Below the pieces are notes generated by a model. The model was not told the DNA's origin and did no database searches. It saw nothing but the letters and a program-made list of their open reading frames with translations. This document shows positions 1 through 12,600 of a DNA stretch of 64,000 nucleotides, piece by piece. Every line of letters begins with the position of its first letter. Positions within the stretch are counted from its first letter, which is position 1. A program made the translations under genes and the position numbers. This DNA is from Panorpa germanica. Lineage: Eukaryota; Arthropoda; Insecta; Mecoptera; Panorpidae. The stretch covers positions 27,085,034-27,149,033 of the forward strand of contig OY783205.1 in the NCBI GenBank assembly GCA_963678705.1, written 5' to 3'.

Positions 1-184
1 ATTTGTAAAATTGTGGTCATGGTAGTTAAAAACATCTTAAGGTGTTTCAATGTTCGAAAGATTTATAATTTTTTTTGTAATTTCTAAACAAAATGAGATA
101 ATTATTTTTTTCTTTTTTTCTCGTGTAGTCATGGGCAGGACCATCCTCTGGTGCCCGCTTATCGTTGAATTTTGGGACACCCTG
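1..184 (+). mobile_element. foldback element with CAGGGTGTCCC ends, right arm only (cut by window start)
   Basis: The segment is a diverged copy of the right arm of the foldback element at 33507-34260. It shares the run from the ggtcatggtagttaaaaaca motif to the terminal GTTGAATTTTGGGACACCCTG. It ends at 184 and is followed by TA. The left part lies outside the window. Confidence 0.8.
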
Positions 185-3100
185 TATATAGTCAAAATGC
201 GAAATCGTTAAATATCAGTGGGTTAGTGCTAATAGGGCCAATGTCAAAATTACAAATTTGGGAACTGAGGTAAAAGCTAAAAGTATTATAATTTTAATGG
301 ACAAAGAGTAAAATAGTTGTTTTAACTTTAGCTAGAACATAGACCTCTTTCCATAGGATCTTATTATGTATATTATATTTGTAAAAATTTAATATTATGG
401 AGAGGAAAAATGATATTAGTCCTTTTGTCACCAAGCCTCTTGAAGGCCAGTTTTGTGTAGCTAGTAGCGTTATAAGTTTACCTTATACCTTAGCCGTTTA
501 CTTTAGGATTATTTAATTAGAACTCAGACAGCAACGAAGCAACAGTGCTTGCGAATTATACTTCATTAAGTCTTTTATAACAAAATACAAATTAATGTGT
601 TGTGGTTGTTGTAACGTAACGTATATATTAATAATAAACATTCCCGGTTGGTAGAGTCCTCTTAAAAAGGACATTACCCCCTTCCCTGTACTCATATCTA
701 TCCAATATCATATCAACCCTTGTAGTAAAACAAATATTGCAATAAACCTGTGGTTCTGTAGATATATGACATCAGAGGGAGACAGATATATATGTAATAA
801 AATAAACAATAGAGAAAGAGATATAAAGTATATGTTTCAGCTTACTATATTAGAGGTCATAAAGCCCAATCAACTAAAAAGCTTTCAGTATATCATAAGC
901 TCAATTTATTAGCAAAAGTTAAATGTTGTAGAAACTTAATTTCTTAGTAATGTGTTGTATAAATTGCTTATATAAACATATACTGATATAAATGATTTTA
1001 AATATTAGGTCATATTCGTCAAAGTAAATTGCAAATAAATACAATAAATCAATAAATATATAGGTTGCATTCATAAATTAAGTAGGGGTGTGTTAAAGCA
1101 TAAACTCGTTGTCAAAATATTACAAAACGGAACTATTTACACAGTCAATTTGTATTTTATTGATTTACTAAAGGGGTAACTTTAAAATGAAGGGTAAGAG
1201 GTATTAGGGGTTGAAATATACACCGATTCACTTCTCTACCTACATGCCTATCTATTAAATATCATATTTTCCATCTTTTGATCTCAAATTAGTTTAATGC
1301 TACCCCTTATTGAGATCAATTTGAATTAATCTAGTTTTGAAACGTTCACAATTTTAGCAGCAAGTTTACTTATAACTTTATGTTGATATAGGTATAAAAA
1401 CATAGTGTAAATGGAGGTATAATTATGACCAAATTACCCAAATTATGACCAAATTCCCCAAAATAGCAAGACAAGTAAATAATAATTTGAAACTAAGCAT
1501 TATGCAGTGTTCAATTGCGTCATATCTTTTACAGTTGCTAATCTCTCTTATCTTTAACAACAATTATAATCAGGTGAACTGAGATTGTTTTAAAATTAAT
1601 CTTAATTCAAATTAATAAAGTAACTAATCTTTATTTTTAAGATTAATCTATACCAATTACTGATAAAGTATATAATTAAAAATCAATTAAACGATAAGAG
1701 ATTTTTCGTTTTGATTAAATCAATAAAACCAATTAATCCTCGCTGTTAAAGTAAGGAAAATTATTGAAATATTGAAAGCATATTTTTTCTTTTTAACTGG
1801 GTGAGAGACAATTAGAAATTTCTATGCTTTGGCGATGAAAATAAATGAAAAATTATAACCTACTTAATCTATGCGATACTCAACATTTTTTTGAAATAGT
1901 TTGTATAAAGTATCATTCCCACTCACTGCTTTATTTTGTATTTTGTATTTAATTTAAATTGTTTAGCATATGGCAATACGCGTAGTCTTTCACAATACCA
2001 TTTTTAATTTAATTTATGTTTCAAGTTTTCTTAGATTTTTTAGAACCTTACAAGATCCAATATTTTAAATTAAAAATATTAAATGAAGAAAAACTATATT
2101 ATATAATAACCTCAAAAATGTGACAATCTGTCCAAATGTAGTTGGATTTACTTTTAAAAGAAGTTTAATTGCAGTTTTTTAAAAATATAGAAGTGAAAAC
2201 AATTTCTATTACTAATTAGTATTAAAAATAGCAATTTTAATTATTTCACATACAATTTTGTCGAACTGCCAAAACTTATATTACTAACGATGCATACGCA
2301 CCAACTAAAGTAACTAAACTTAAATTAAAACACAAATGTGAAAAGGAATGCTTAAACGAAACCTGAAATCTAGATTATAATATTAAATAAAAGCAGTAAA
2401 TTAAATATCAAAACAGTGAGTGGGAATGAGACTTTACACGTTCAAACCGGACTAATATAATGCTTAATGCATCGGCATCTTTTGTCAGTACTACGTATTT
2501 ACTTAGATGGTTCTACAGAAGAGAGAAAGAGAGAATATTTATTTATTTACTTATATATTTATTTACTTTCTTGAAGTCTTTGTATCGTATATCAAGTAAA
2601 TAGTGTGTTCCTTCTATTTAACAAAGGATTGTGCCTTTTACTGACAGGCAGTCGGTCAAGCAGAACATAATGAAAATACCTTAATCGCTCATAGAGTTGT
2701 AAATATATCATTGGAGTTTACCAAATATAGTACACTCCTGTATAAAAAACATTCACTTATGAATGTTGGATGTCGCATGTTGGAGTCGCACTATTGTGTG
2801 TATATATTGATGTACGTATAACAGACATACACCGTGTTTGATTATTTTATGGCTTCATGGATTATCTAAAGTATAAGAAGAATTTAATTATTGTTTCACC
2901 TTCGAGAGTGATAATCGAGTGTGCTGTTGTGATTTAAACAAATAGATTAACTTCTTTTCAGCAAATATTAATATAAAACTGATTAAGGAATCGTTATCTA
3001 TGATAGTTATTACATACATTATGCACAGGGCCGGCTCAAGTGGAATGCAAACTGATAATTCATTTTGTAAAATCGAAATGGTTTAATTTTCTTTTTTAAA

Positions 3101-4029
3101 AGGGGTTTAGACCGGGCCTGGCTTACTCAGTTCCTTCTGACACAGTTAACATGGTTATAAGCTTAACATAATTTGACTTAATCCCTAAATATATTCACAA
3201 ATGTGTTAATCCACTTATAATTCTCAAACACAAAGACAAATTATCATTAGTATACAGAAAAAAAAAATATTTTTATAAATAATCGGATTTCTTTTAAAAA
3301 TATTACTTTGATAATATATTCTCTAAATTCACAAACGACACCGATTTAGTGATGTCAATAAATATCGATTTTTATTTTATATCGAAATCGATACTTGTTT
3401 TTTTAATCCAGATTTTACGGCAAGCTGCTAGTTATCAATAAATAGTGTTGTCGCCTGTGTCTTAATTTGTTTCCAGTTTTATTTGTATGCTTGTAAACAA
3501 AATAGAATGCTAGAATTTGCTTTTACAAACAAAAAAGTAATGTATAGTTTTCTTTTTGACATCGATTCTTACAATTTGACCTTGCTGACACCACTACTTT
3601 GTTCTCTCTATAATCCAGACCCAGGCGTTTGATGTTCAGGATGATATGATTAATTTGTTTATCCCTTTGGGCCGATCGCTTCGGTAAATAAGTTCTTCTT
3701 GCTAGTGTTAGTAAATTTGTAGAGGATTTTTTGAGTTGACTGATTTTCTATAGATCCTTAGTTGACTTTTTTGTTAATAGCTTAGAAGGATATAATTTGT
3801 TATATTTGACAAATACATTTCATGATCCTTTGTAAGAAAAAAAAAGTTAAAATTTATAAATTTCTTTACCTGTTATGTTTAGATATATAATATTTTAATA
3901 TTTTAAAAAACACGTTTTAAATAAATATTGAGTTTAGTTTTTTTTATATTTCAGAATTTGAGGCGATTCCAACAACAAGGTTTTATTCGCCTGAAGTAAA
4001 TTTATTTTAATTAATTTTGGTTTATATCA
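185..4029. other. upstream intergenic DNA, no gene seen
   Basis: AT-rich sequence with no coding pattern on either strand. One short ORF at 513-695 (minus) has no recognisable content. A small local direct duplication occurs at about 1425-1460 (atgaccaaatt repeated). About 2728-2795 is one copy of a short dispersed repeat also found at 7112-7200. The interval could hold dve regulatory DNA, but nothing specific is visible. Confidence 0.5.
2728..2795 (+). repeat. short dispersed repeat, copy 1
   Basis: It shares with 7112-7200 the order TAGTACACTC, ACTTATGAATG, ATGTCGCATGTT and GTCGCAC, with intervening divergence. The family is not recognised and is probably a transposon remnant. Confidence 0.55.
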
Positions 4030-4500
4030 TTAAGGAATTCGAGCACTTTTTGTATTGTTTGAAAGTATGTCCTTTAGTTCACCACTGATGTTGTGTTTTG
4101 TTCTTTGCGTTTGATATTGTGGGCAGGTTACTAGTAGACGATGGACTGTTATTTGTGTCTGACATTTGCGGAGCTGTTGTTTTACTGATTAAATGTTGAT
4201 GCATCAATCTCGTGTGTCCTGCTCTTAGTCCGAAGATGGCTTTTTCGAATTGTCTGTTGCTTTGATAAGAAATTTCCCACTTGTTTGTATTTTCCTTAAT
4301 TAATTTCAATTTGTTGTTACTCATTTTTGTCCGGCACTGGTTTTGAATTTGTCTCATACCCTTTTTATACCATTCTATTAAATTTAAGTGCAATACGTCA
4401 GAGACTAGAGTTCCTTTTATAACAGCCAACTTAGCTGCTTCATCTGATGACTCGTTCCCCGATATAAGACAATGTCCAGGTATTATCAGGAATTTAGTTT
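4030..4500 (-). pseudogene. non-LTR retrotransposon remnant (RNase H end and C-terminal zinc motif)
   Basis: Read on the minus strand, the segment encodes the end of an RNase H-like domain (IPGHCLISGNESSDEAAK), then about 90 residues including FGLRAGHTRLMHQHLIS. After a frameshift near 4170 it continues CQTQITVHRLLVTCPQY to a stop at 4030-4032. The GHTRL motif and C-x-TVxHxLxxCPxY zinc-type ending are typical of Jockey-like LINE C-termini. It is 5' truncated (stops appear upstream of about 4505) and frameshifted, so it is inactive. Longer versions of this family carry endonuclease and reverse transcriptase, which are absent here. Confidence 0.75.
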
Positions 4501-6509
4501 TGTTACTAAACTATTTAAGTTAATCAGGAATGTCTACAACGTGTGGCAAGACGTGACAAAATACACTACGTCACAAAAAAAATACACTAAATAAATTAAC
4601 AGTGAAAAAAACAAGACCAAACAAATATCTTTTCAAATTAGTGAAATGTCATATAATAAGTTACAAAACAAAGCATGAGTGGTGGGGGGGAAGGGGTTAT
4701 AAAACCAACAAATTTGTGTGGCGTAATTGATGTAATATTTTACCTAAGCAAACCTAGTCTGTAATGATAAATCTACAAGGACTTACTTTATTGCTAATGT
4801 GCCAAGAAAGTAGATTTACTTTTCAAAAAGCAGTTAATCGGGTCTATCTAAAGGATCTATGTAGAAAATTAAACCTCAATAGCTTGGATGTCATACACAA
4901 ACCGCGTGGTTCTTTGTGGCTTCTTTAGAACTATAATAAACTATTTGTCAAGCGAAATAAATGACGAAATCTACGTAATGTCCCTCTAGAAACGCTGTAT
5001 TGCTTCCTACCTACCCCCTCTCTCCCTCCCAGCTGACCACGTGGTGTATGAATGACCATTTACCAGAAAACAGTTTAAAAATCTATTGTAAAATTTTGAA
5101 CATACCGACAGAAAATAAAATTAAAATTAAAAAATAAAAAGCTTATAAAATTTGTACGTGTTGGAGACCATTAAAATGGACTGTTCAACAGTAAGCGTCA
5201 TAAGAAGGGTAATCGGATAATCTCTTATGCAATCTATGAATTAGGATCATAAAAAAAATCTTTACCTGGGACTTTAAAGAATTCCATTTTTTTTAATGTT
5301 TCTATTCACTTAGCGGCGCTGATGCAATTCATAAAGTTTGTCACTAGAGGTTTGGAGGGTTGGTTATAAATGATAAATTGTTTAAATATATATTATTAAT
5401 TAATGAATGATTGTGAAAATAAAGAAAAATAAAAAAAAGTAGAAACCATTAAAAATGAAACTAAATCCACTAAATATAAAGCATAGATTTTACCACAGAT
5501 GTAATATTTGTTACATGTTATTTTTAACTTATGTTACTCACACTATTCTTTCGAAATCAAATATTATTATATTTTTTTAGCGGAGGGGATACATTTAGCG
5601 CTCAAAGATCTCGAAGTGAGTGACACCTAACAGACCCTCATGCAAGTTATATATCTACATTTGCTTATTTCCATATATGTGCGTATCAAACTATATGTGA
5701 ATATGACGAAAGAGGGCCATCCGTGTGGGGGACCCGATAATCGGCTCAAAACGTCAGGTAGAACCGATATTTCGCTATGTATATGTGTATTTGTATTCCT
5801 ATTCCTTAATACATGCGCAGTCAAAGGATGCCGCCCAATTTTTCATTTATGTTTTTGTCGCAGAAGTTTATGATGACTTGGAATGTACTTTACTTTATTC
5901 GCTCCGGTTGCTATAAAACTAAAAAAAATTTCACCAAAAACTTTAAAATCTTTCTTTCTCAGACGACATTTTACAATTTAATAATGATTGAAGACATCCG
6001 TTAGTTTTGTACATAGGATAATCCTTGAAATAGAAATAAAAAGGATCTAAATATACTTTCAAACTTTCAACCTGAACAATAAAATTATTACGTTGCGTGC
6101 ACATATGTGCGATATTTAACATTTCTTGTAAGATTGTAGAACACGTCCACATCAGTGCAACATGCAACTTAATACGTCGGAGGCTTTCATATTTCGAACG
6201 GATTCCTTCAATCTGATCCTTTTAGAATAAAAATATTTACAAAAAAAAAGTAATACACTCAGTTATTTAACAAGATCTCCGCTAATTTGTTCATTTAAAC
6301 ACCACTTTCAATTATTTTTATTTATTTACTAAACACAACTAAAAAAAACGTCAACGCGCTATTAAATTATACTGGAGACTGAGTAAGTACTCGACCCTTT
6401 TGTCCGAGATCACATTAAAACCGTAATTTAAATGTTGCGACTTCGTATTGAAATATTCTTTTTCACAAAATACTATCTAGAATTTTTAAAAATAACTTTT
6501 CAAAAAATC
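4501..6509. other. upstream intergenic DNA, no gene seen
   Basis: AT-rich with scattered short ORFs on both strands that overlap one another and have no recognisable motifs (about 5627-6170). A slightly GC-richer patch at about 5700-5830 is not identifiable. Confidence 0.45.
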
Positions 6510-7072
6510 GACCTTATTTTTTCAGGGGTGGAAATATTTAATTTTTTCACCGCTCGAATAAAGTCGCTGTATTTGAAATATCTAAAGTGGTATTCTGTAT
6601 GCAAAATTTTTCATCGTCCTTATAATATACAGCGGTGAAAAGTATAGGGACGTATTTTAAGACGTCATCAATTTTAAACATATTAGACCAATCACGCCAT
6701 TCAGAATATTCAAATATTAAAAAATTCAAACACTTGACAAGTACGAATACATGTCAATTGACAAGCAACATAACATCACTTTCTGATATATTTATATTTG
6801 TATATTCATATGACTATACATATACTGTGTATTAAAAAATTTGTACTGAAATTCAAATTGTTTGACAGTTCTAAAAAATACAGCGATGGAAAATTTTAAA
6901 GTCACCGCTAAAGGCGACCTTATAATTTGGTCGATGTTTTTCTAGCGACAAAAATAAAATCGCTGGAAATTTCTTACAGAATACCAAATAAAAAATCATC
7001 GCTTTTTTGTACGTCATTTCACAGCGATGAATTTTTTTCACCGGTGGAAATACTTTACAGAATAAGGCTCTA
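6510..7072. mobile_element. degenerate PIF/Harbinger-like MITE
   Basis: The right end reads, on the opposite strand, GAGCCTTATTCTGTAAAG followed by a long stretch matching the intact MITE at 20115-20337 (ttccaccggt, catcgctgt, aatgacgt, gcgatgattttttatttgg). A related inverted arm is visible at about 6510-6640 (ggggtggaaatattt, ttttcaccgct, gtggtattctgta). The right end abuts TAA. The left terminus is too diverged to place exactly, so 6510 is approximate. Confidence 0.6.
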
Positions 7073-7111
7073 AGTAAGGGTTTTATTAGTGTCGCACTAG
7101 TCTGTACACAT

Positions 7112-7200
7112 TTAGTACACTCATGTTTAAATAATGTTAACTTATGAATGAAAATATATAAATATTGAATGTCGCATGTTCAGGTCGCACCAATCTGTAC
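7112..7200 (+). repeat. short dispersed repeat, copy 2
   Basis: Diverged copy of 2728-2795. It is bordered by two direct GTCGCAC..TCTGTAC motifs at about 7090-7106 and 7184-7200. Confidence 0.5.
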
Positions 7201-7684
7201 GAGGCATTAGCGTCACGCCAAGTAGTATTTAGAATTTTTATTATTTGTTACTCAGTATCCGTATAATAAAATGTTAAATTTTTATTATAAGGGCTCATCT
7301 TTCTATTTAATATAGGTATTTATTTATATGTTATATTTACTGTTGTTGCAACGATAAATATTTGTATATAAACATGGATTGTCTTATTTAACAGTAATCC
7401 TGGAATTTAAACCTAGACATAAAATAAACGTCCATTATCTATTGTCAAACGTCATAAACATCCGATAGGATAGACCCCTCAATTGTGCATTATTTCACTT
7501 AATACATTAGGAACATGCACTACCTGTGTCTCTATGTCTGGCGTACATGTTGGCGTCAAGTGCACCGCATGAACAATTTCTAATTGGAATATTTATTTGC
7601 AAGTATGACGAACGATAACGATAACTTCACACACTGACGTTTGTTAAAATGTGAGCACGTTGTCTTCAACTGTAGCGTTCCGCA

Positions 7685-7780
7685 AACTCGCCAAACTTGA
7701 ATGTGATGGACTTCTACATATGGTCCATTTGAAAGCGGAGGTGTCCTAAAAGTTGTGACATTAAAGTCAGTGCTTCGTTG
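7685..7780 (+). pseudogene. possible Tc1/mariner-superfamily transposase scrap
   Basis: One frame reads NSPNLNVMDFYIWSI-stop-KRRCP. This resembles the SPDLxPLDFYLWGxLK block that surrounds the third catalytic Asp of Tc1/mariner-type transposases; here the Asp position is Asn and a stop follows. The match is short and no terminal repeats were identified, so the call is tentative. Confidence 0.35.
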
Positions 7781-9246
7781 GGAATGACGGCGAATTCCAG
7801 CGAGGTTTCATCAAATTTTGAACAAAATCGAGAATCGAAATTGTTAGCTCAAAAATAAAAAATAAAAAATTGGTGTGAATTTTTTTTATATTCTTCCAAT
7901 ACCTTTTAGAGGGTATGGCAGTCTTGTATTTAACGCCTACCCAATTTCAGGTGTAATAGAACTACCCTTTGTGAGATAGTTGTAATATTACAACTACAGA
8001 CCCTCTCTCATGAAATATTTTGGATGTAATAAAATAATTAGTTAATTCAATTGTGCATTGAACTTATAAGTAGGCGGATTCGTTTAATACTGACGCCTAT
8101 TAGAAGGCGTTACAGGCGTCGCGACGCTTTAGACATGCGTCAAAGCTTGCGCAAATCGTTGGTTATCCCCACCAAGATATTTAAGAGATTCTTCTGAGAT
8201 GTAAAAGAGGTAAGACTAAGGATACATAAGCACAGAATTATTATGTACAAACATTAATAAAATCACAAATTATTTTGATATAATTTTTTTATTTTTTAAG
8301 TCGATGTAATACGACCATAGAGATGAAGTAAATATGCAAATTTGTTTTAGGGAAATTCGAAAATATATAAAATATGTACTTGTAACCATAAAACGTATAT
8401 ATTACGTAAACATTACGCAAATGTTAGAATGATACGCATATTTGATGATTTTATCATTTCGTAAGTTCATGTCAGAATCAACGACCTACCTACCTTGGTA
8501 ACCCAGATGAAAAAAACCATGTTCATATATTAAATATTGACCTCGAATGTAAGCTTTTATAAAAATATATTTGCTTATAACCAACTCCAAAACACAAATA
8601 CTATAGCTAAAATATAAAGCTAAAATTATTAGTTTTTTTTTTGTAATAAAATTAAATATATGCGCATTTATTTGAGTAGAAGAAAAGAGCAAAGTTATTT
8701 AAAATTTAAGGGTAAGTGTTTATAGATTTTATACGGAAAAGTAAGGTAAATAAAATTAAATATACAAATAAAATAAATGTATTTTTGACCGCACTAATCA
8801 GGGCAATCAATTTTTTCTTCACACTTTATATAAGTAATCATCCAATATGATTTTAAATTTCAGACTTGCGCAATATTTTTTCAAAAGCAATAACATCCAA
8901 ATATGTAAATAACTTTTATCAATTTTATATTTAAAAAAAATATATATAATTTTTATATAACAATATATATTTATCTCCCTTTAAAATTAACAAAAAAAAA
9001 AAAAATCTTTTGTTTTTATTAATTATAAAATTATATTCATCTCGCTTATACATTAATATGATATTATATTTATTATATATCTATCTCATTTTTATTTATT
9101 AAGATATTTAGTATTGTTTATCTCTTTCTAAATAAGGGTTGGTCCTTTGCGCGCGCATTAATTCAACAGGTTTATAGGGATGATCGGACGACATAGCTCG
9201 AATTAATATCAACTTTTCGGTTGTTTTCGTTTCATTTCGTTACCGC
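7781..9246. other. dve upstream flank, no gene seen
   Basis: AT-rich DNA immediately upstream of the predicted promoter. It contains a perfect 20-bp palindrome at 7977-7996 and a GACGCC/GGCGTC-rich patch at 8091-8150. One minus-strand ORF (8486-8692) is AT-rich and unrecognised. Proximal enhancer elements are plausible but not demonstrable. Confidence 0.45.
7977..7996. repeat. perfect 20-bp palindrome
   Basis: TAGTTGTAATATTACAACTA is identical to its reverse complement. It could be a dimer binding site or a chance or transposon-derived hairpin. Confidence 0.6.
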
Positions 9247-9285
9247 TCAGTCAGTCGCATGCTGAACCTCATTGCCGTAAGACGT
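9247..9285 (+). promoter_or_regulatory. dve core promoter: overlapping Inr motifs plus DPE, no TATA box
   Basis: TCAGTCAGTC at 9247-9256 contains two overlapping arthropod initiators (TCAGTC). Taking A9253 as +1, the hexamer AGACGT at 9280-9285 occupies exactly +28 to +33 and matches the downstream promoter element consensus RGWYVT at every position. No TATA box is present about 30 bases upstream. Inr+DPE promoters are common at insect developmental regulators. A 5' end at 9253 would give a 296-nt leader to the start codon at 9549. Confidence 0.75.
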
Positions 9286-9491
9286 ATGTGATACCGCTGA
9301 TATCAAACATCGTATAAAATAATTAAACAAGTTTAATAATTAAAAATGCATAATTGTATTGTGACAAGTGACTTAAAAAAATGACATTGTGTTAAAATAT
9401 ATATTTTAATTAATAAATAAAATAAATATTATTTTTTTATTGATTTGTGTTATTAATTTTTTAATATGTGATAATTATGTGTTTATTTTGA
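9259..9491 (+). promoter_or_regulatory. five small upstream ORFs in the dve 5' leader
   Basis: Reading the predicted leader from 9253 gives short uORFs at 9259-9291 (10 codons, overlapping the DPE), 9346-9384 (12 codons), 9381-9395 (4 codons), 9465-9470 (ATG directly followed by TGA) and 9477-9491 (4 codons). All stop before the main ATG at 9549. They could lower or condition translation of dve, but in AT-rich DNA some short uORFs are expected by chance. The count assumes the leader is unspliced. Confidence 0.5.
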
Positions 9492-9548
9492 TATTGACTT
9501 TTGGAAAGTTTATAAAGTTGTGCGAAAAAAAACTTTTGTGGGTTAAAA

Positions 9549-9641
9549 ATGGACTTTCAAAGCGCGATGGAGACGTTTGCTGAAGCTTGGGTTGCAGCTA
9601 ATGCAAAAGGAGGTGCTAGTCTTGGAGAAGCTGCAGCACAG
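9549..9641 (+). CDS. dve: dve exon 1 (residues 1-31, N-terminus)
   Basis: The start codon has a good context (aaaaATGg) and lies 296 nt after the predicted transcription start. The exon encodes 31 codons beginning MDFQSAMETFAEAW and ending GEAAAQ, then reaches the donor CAG|GTTTGT in phase 0. This matches the phase-0 acceptor of exon 2. The donor is weaker than consensus. If it is not used, the frame runs on for 30 codons to a stop at 9732-9734, which would give a short truncated peptide. The N-terminus of Dve is poorly conserved, so the assignment rests on frame, promoter position and splice phase rather than on domain similarity. Confidence 0.75.
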
Positions 9642-12600
9642 GTTTGTGAAATTGTGATCTTGACAGCTATCAGTTTAATTATTAGTGATAAATATATTTA
9701 CGTATTTAATACATACATTTTACGGCTATTTTAACATTTAATGTAGTTACTATTATATATATTTTTTATATAAGTGCGTCAACTTCAAACAGTTTTTTTT
9801 TAATAACAATTTACCGTTCTTCCTAAGACCACGGTCCTTTTTTTCGTACTTGTTAATTTTATTTTTTATTACACCTATACTTTTAAACCCGCTATATTCC
9901 ATATCCTGTCTATCACCAAGCACACTGACCACCTCGGATATCTTAGTAGTTCCTGCATATCCCTTGGCAACACCACTCCAATTTCTACCATAAATCTATA
10001 TAAATTATTTCTGCATGCCTATCTGCTACCCCTTCTCCACAATTGCACATATCGTCTTGCATTAAGTGATTTCTTTTAAGATCTGGCTTAAGGTCTACCC
10101 TCAGTCTCGAGATAAGTGATAACACTCTTCTCGGACCTTGGAGTTTTCACAACCAATGTTTTTTTATTATTTTATTGCTAGTTTAATATTTTACAACCCT
10201 TGAGCATGCTAATACAAAAAAAGATAGATTTATTTTTCAAAAAACAATAATATAGATCACATTACCAGGTAACTGTTGTTATGCTAGCTAGATATCGCAC
10301 ATTTTCTTCAATAAAATAACTAAAATTGTAGTAAACAAAAAAGGGGTAGATAATTTTGGTACATTATATAATTTATATCTTCAAATATTTCAAATAACAA
10401 TGTTGGTGTTATTTTTAATGCTGCAGATAACCGATTATATTCCATAAATTTACAAAATTTTCTAGTTCGTGTTAATATAAATATATAACTATTTTGATCG
10501 CAAAATTTTTATTTTTGAATTACTAAAATCATAAGAACACCTTTATAAATAAAAAAGGATTGTATTGTGTCTTTAAAATAACAAATATAATTACGAAACT
10601 ATTTTAGGCAGAATGGAAACCTTTTGTAGGTTAAATATTACGATTAGAAAAGGATTAGATCTTAGAATTACTCCAGATTAAAATGCAAACGATTAAATCA
10701 CGTATGTCACAATCTGAACCTGTACAGATGATAAATATCTGAAAAGGAAGAATACAAAATCACTTTACAATTACCCTATGGCAAGAAAGTGTTCCAAAGA
10801 ATATAAAGAAGATGCACATGCCCGCGAATGCCAGAATAACTGACGTCATAATAAAATATAATGCCAATAACTAATCTAGGTTTAATTTGATCAAAAAGTA
10901 TTGTAACACTTAGTCGTTTTAATTCTAATTTAATTATTATTAAATATGAGTACTGTTAAGTTTTATAAAAAACCTGTGTGGTTTTATATAAGGAACGTCG
11001 CGTAAGAACTTAATCGAGCGCGAATTTATTACTTGATTGTTTATTTAATTTAATTATATATTTTTTATTTTATAAATCCCTGACAGTATGAACACATAAT
11101 TACAACTCTAATTTAAAAGAACTTAAAACTAACAAATAATCTATCTTTAAAGCAATGTACAATAGAAGAGGATAACAATATGATAAAAATTCTTTTCTCT
11201 TAGGCGGAGAAGATTCAATATAACAATAAATTATTTGAATAATTGAATATTATGTAAACAGTATTCAATATTCAATAAAATTTGCGAACACTTTCAATGA
11301 AAAAAACATTTAAATTAAAAACTATATAAAAATGTGCTCCATATGCACCCCCGCCACTGGATAAAATTTTCTCTTTTAAACATTATAAATAGTAAATGAT
11401 TAATTTAAGTTAAAGTCAATTCGTGTTAATTTCGAACATATCCATTTCATCGTCAAAGCATATCCGACGTTGAGTCATCGTAGATAAGCCAACGAGGCAA
11501 TGAGCCAATGCCCGCTATACCCATCTGATAATACGTTAATCCAAATGAATGAATTTATCATTAATAATCAAAATATATTACAAAGTATTAGTCGACCAAT
11601 CAGAAGAGAGATGTCAACGCGATGTAAATAGAAAAGGATTAAATTTAGAGAATTAAAACTTGTTGATTAGTAAGTATGAATGATGGATTGTGGACGGATA
11701 ATAGTAATTCATCTAAATAAAAGGATTAATTAGGAATATGGACATGGAAAGTCAAGGATAAAGTCCATGATGAATTGAAATTTTCGAAAACATAAATATC
11801 TTTAAATTTGGTCTAGTTTGACCAAATTATGGCCAAGATTTGTGTTACTTTTTGCAGAGAGGGTGACCTTTTAATCGAATAAATTTAGATACAATTTTAA
11901 ACCTGACAGAATCGGCTGGCTAAAGTTTTATATCCGCCATTCAAATACGATAAACTGAATCTAAAACTAATTGAAGATTTGATTTAAAAACAAAAAGCGC
12001 AGAGCAGAAAAGAGGCAATATTTTGACCGAGACCGTAGAGTCGCTAATTTTAGTCCTAATTCATGGAGCAACGCCCATTTTATGGCTTTGACTGTTGTTT
12101 CATTTAATCGATAAATTAACAAATATTAATTAAAGATGATAGAGAAACTTAAACAAACTACTGTTAAGCTTAAAGGAATCACTGCACCAATAATCTTGAG
12201 CACGGGATCGATGTATTGACATATCTAGATACGTTAAACAATAAAGGTATTTAAAAACGTATCTAAAACCCCGTATGTGTATCTAGATACGAATTCTTGT
12301 ATCTAAATCAATTTTCCCACATATTTACCTATAATAAAATCATTGCATAATATTTTAAAAGTAAATTATTATAATTTAAAACCGAATTAAATAACAAAAA
12401 CTTAACGATTATGTTTTTTTTTATAAAATGTGTCAATAATGCGTAATTCAAAAATACGTCCCTGTTTTTATGAACTTCCGGTTTTCCACCTGAGAGAGTT
12501 TAACCGTCGGTTTTAATATAAAAAAATAATAGAATGGGGGAGTGTAAAAAGGGATGACAATATATAAATAATATTAAGTGTGATAAAGACAACAATATTA

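Noticed and set aside
9642..9734. Extension of the exon 1 frame as a 61-residue protein
   Set aside because: It continues past a GT donor into AT-rich intron sequence with Ile/Tyr-rich random codons.
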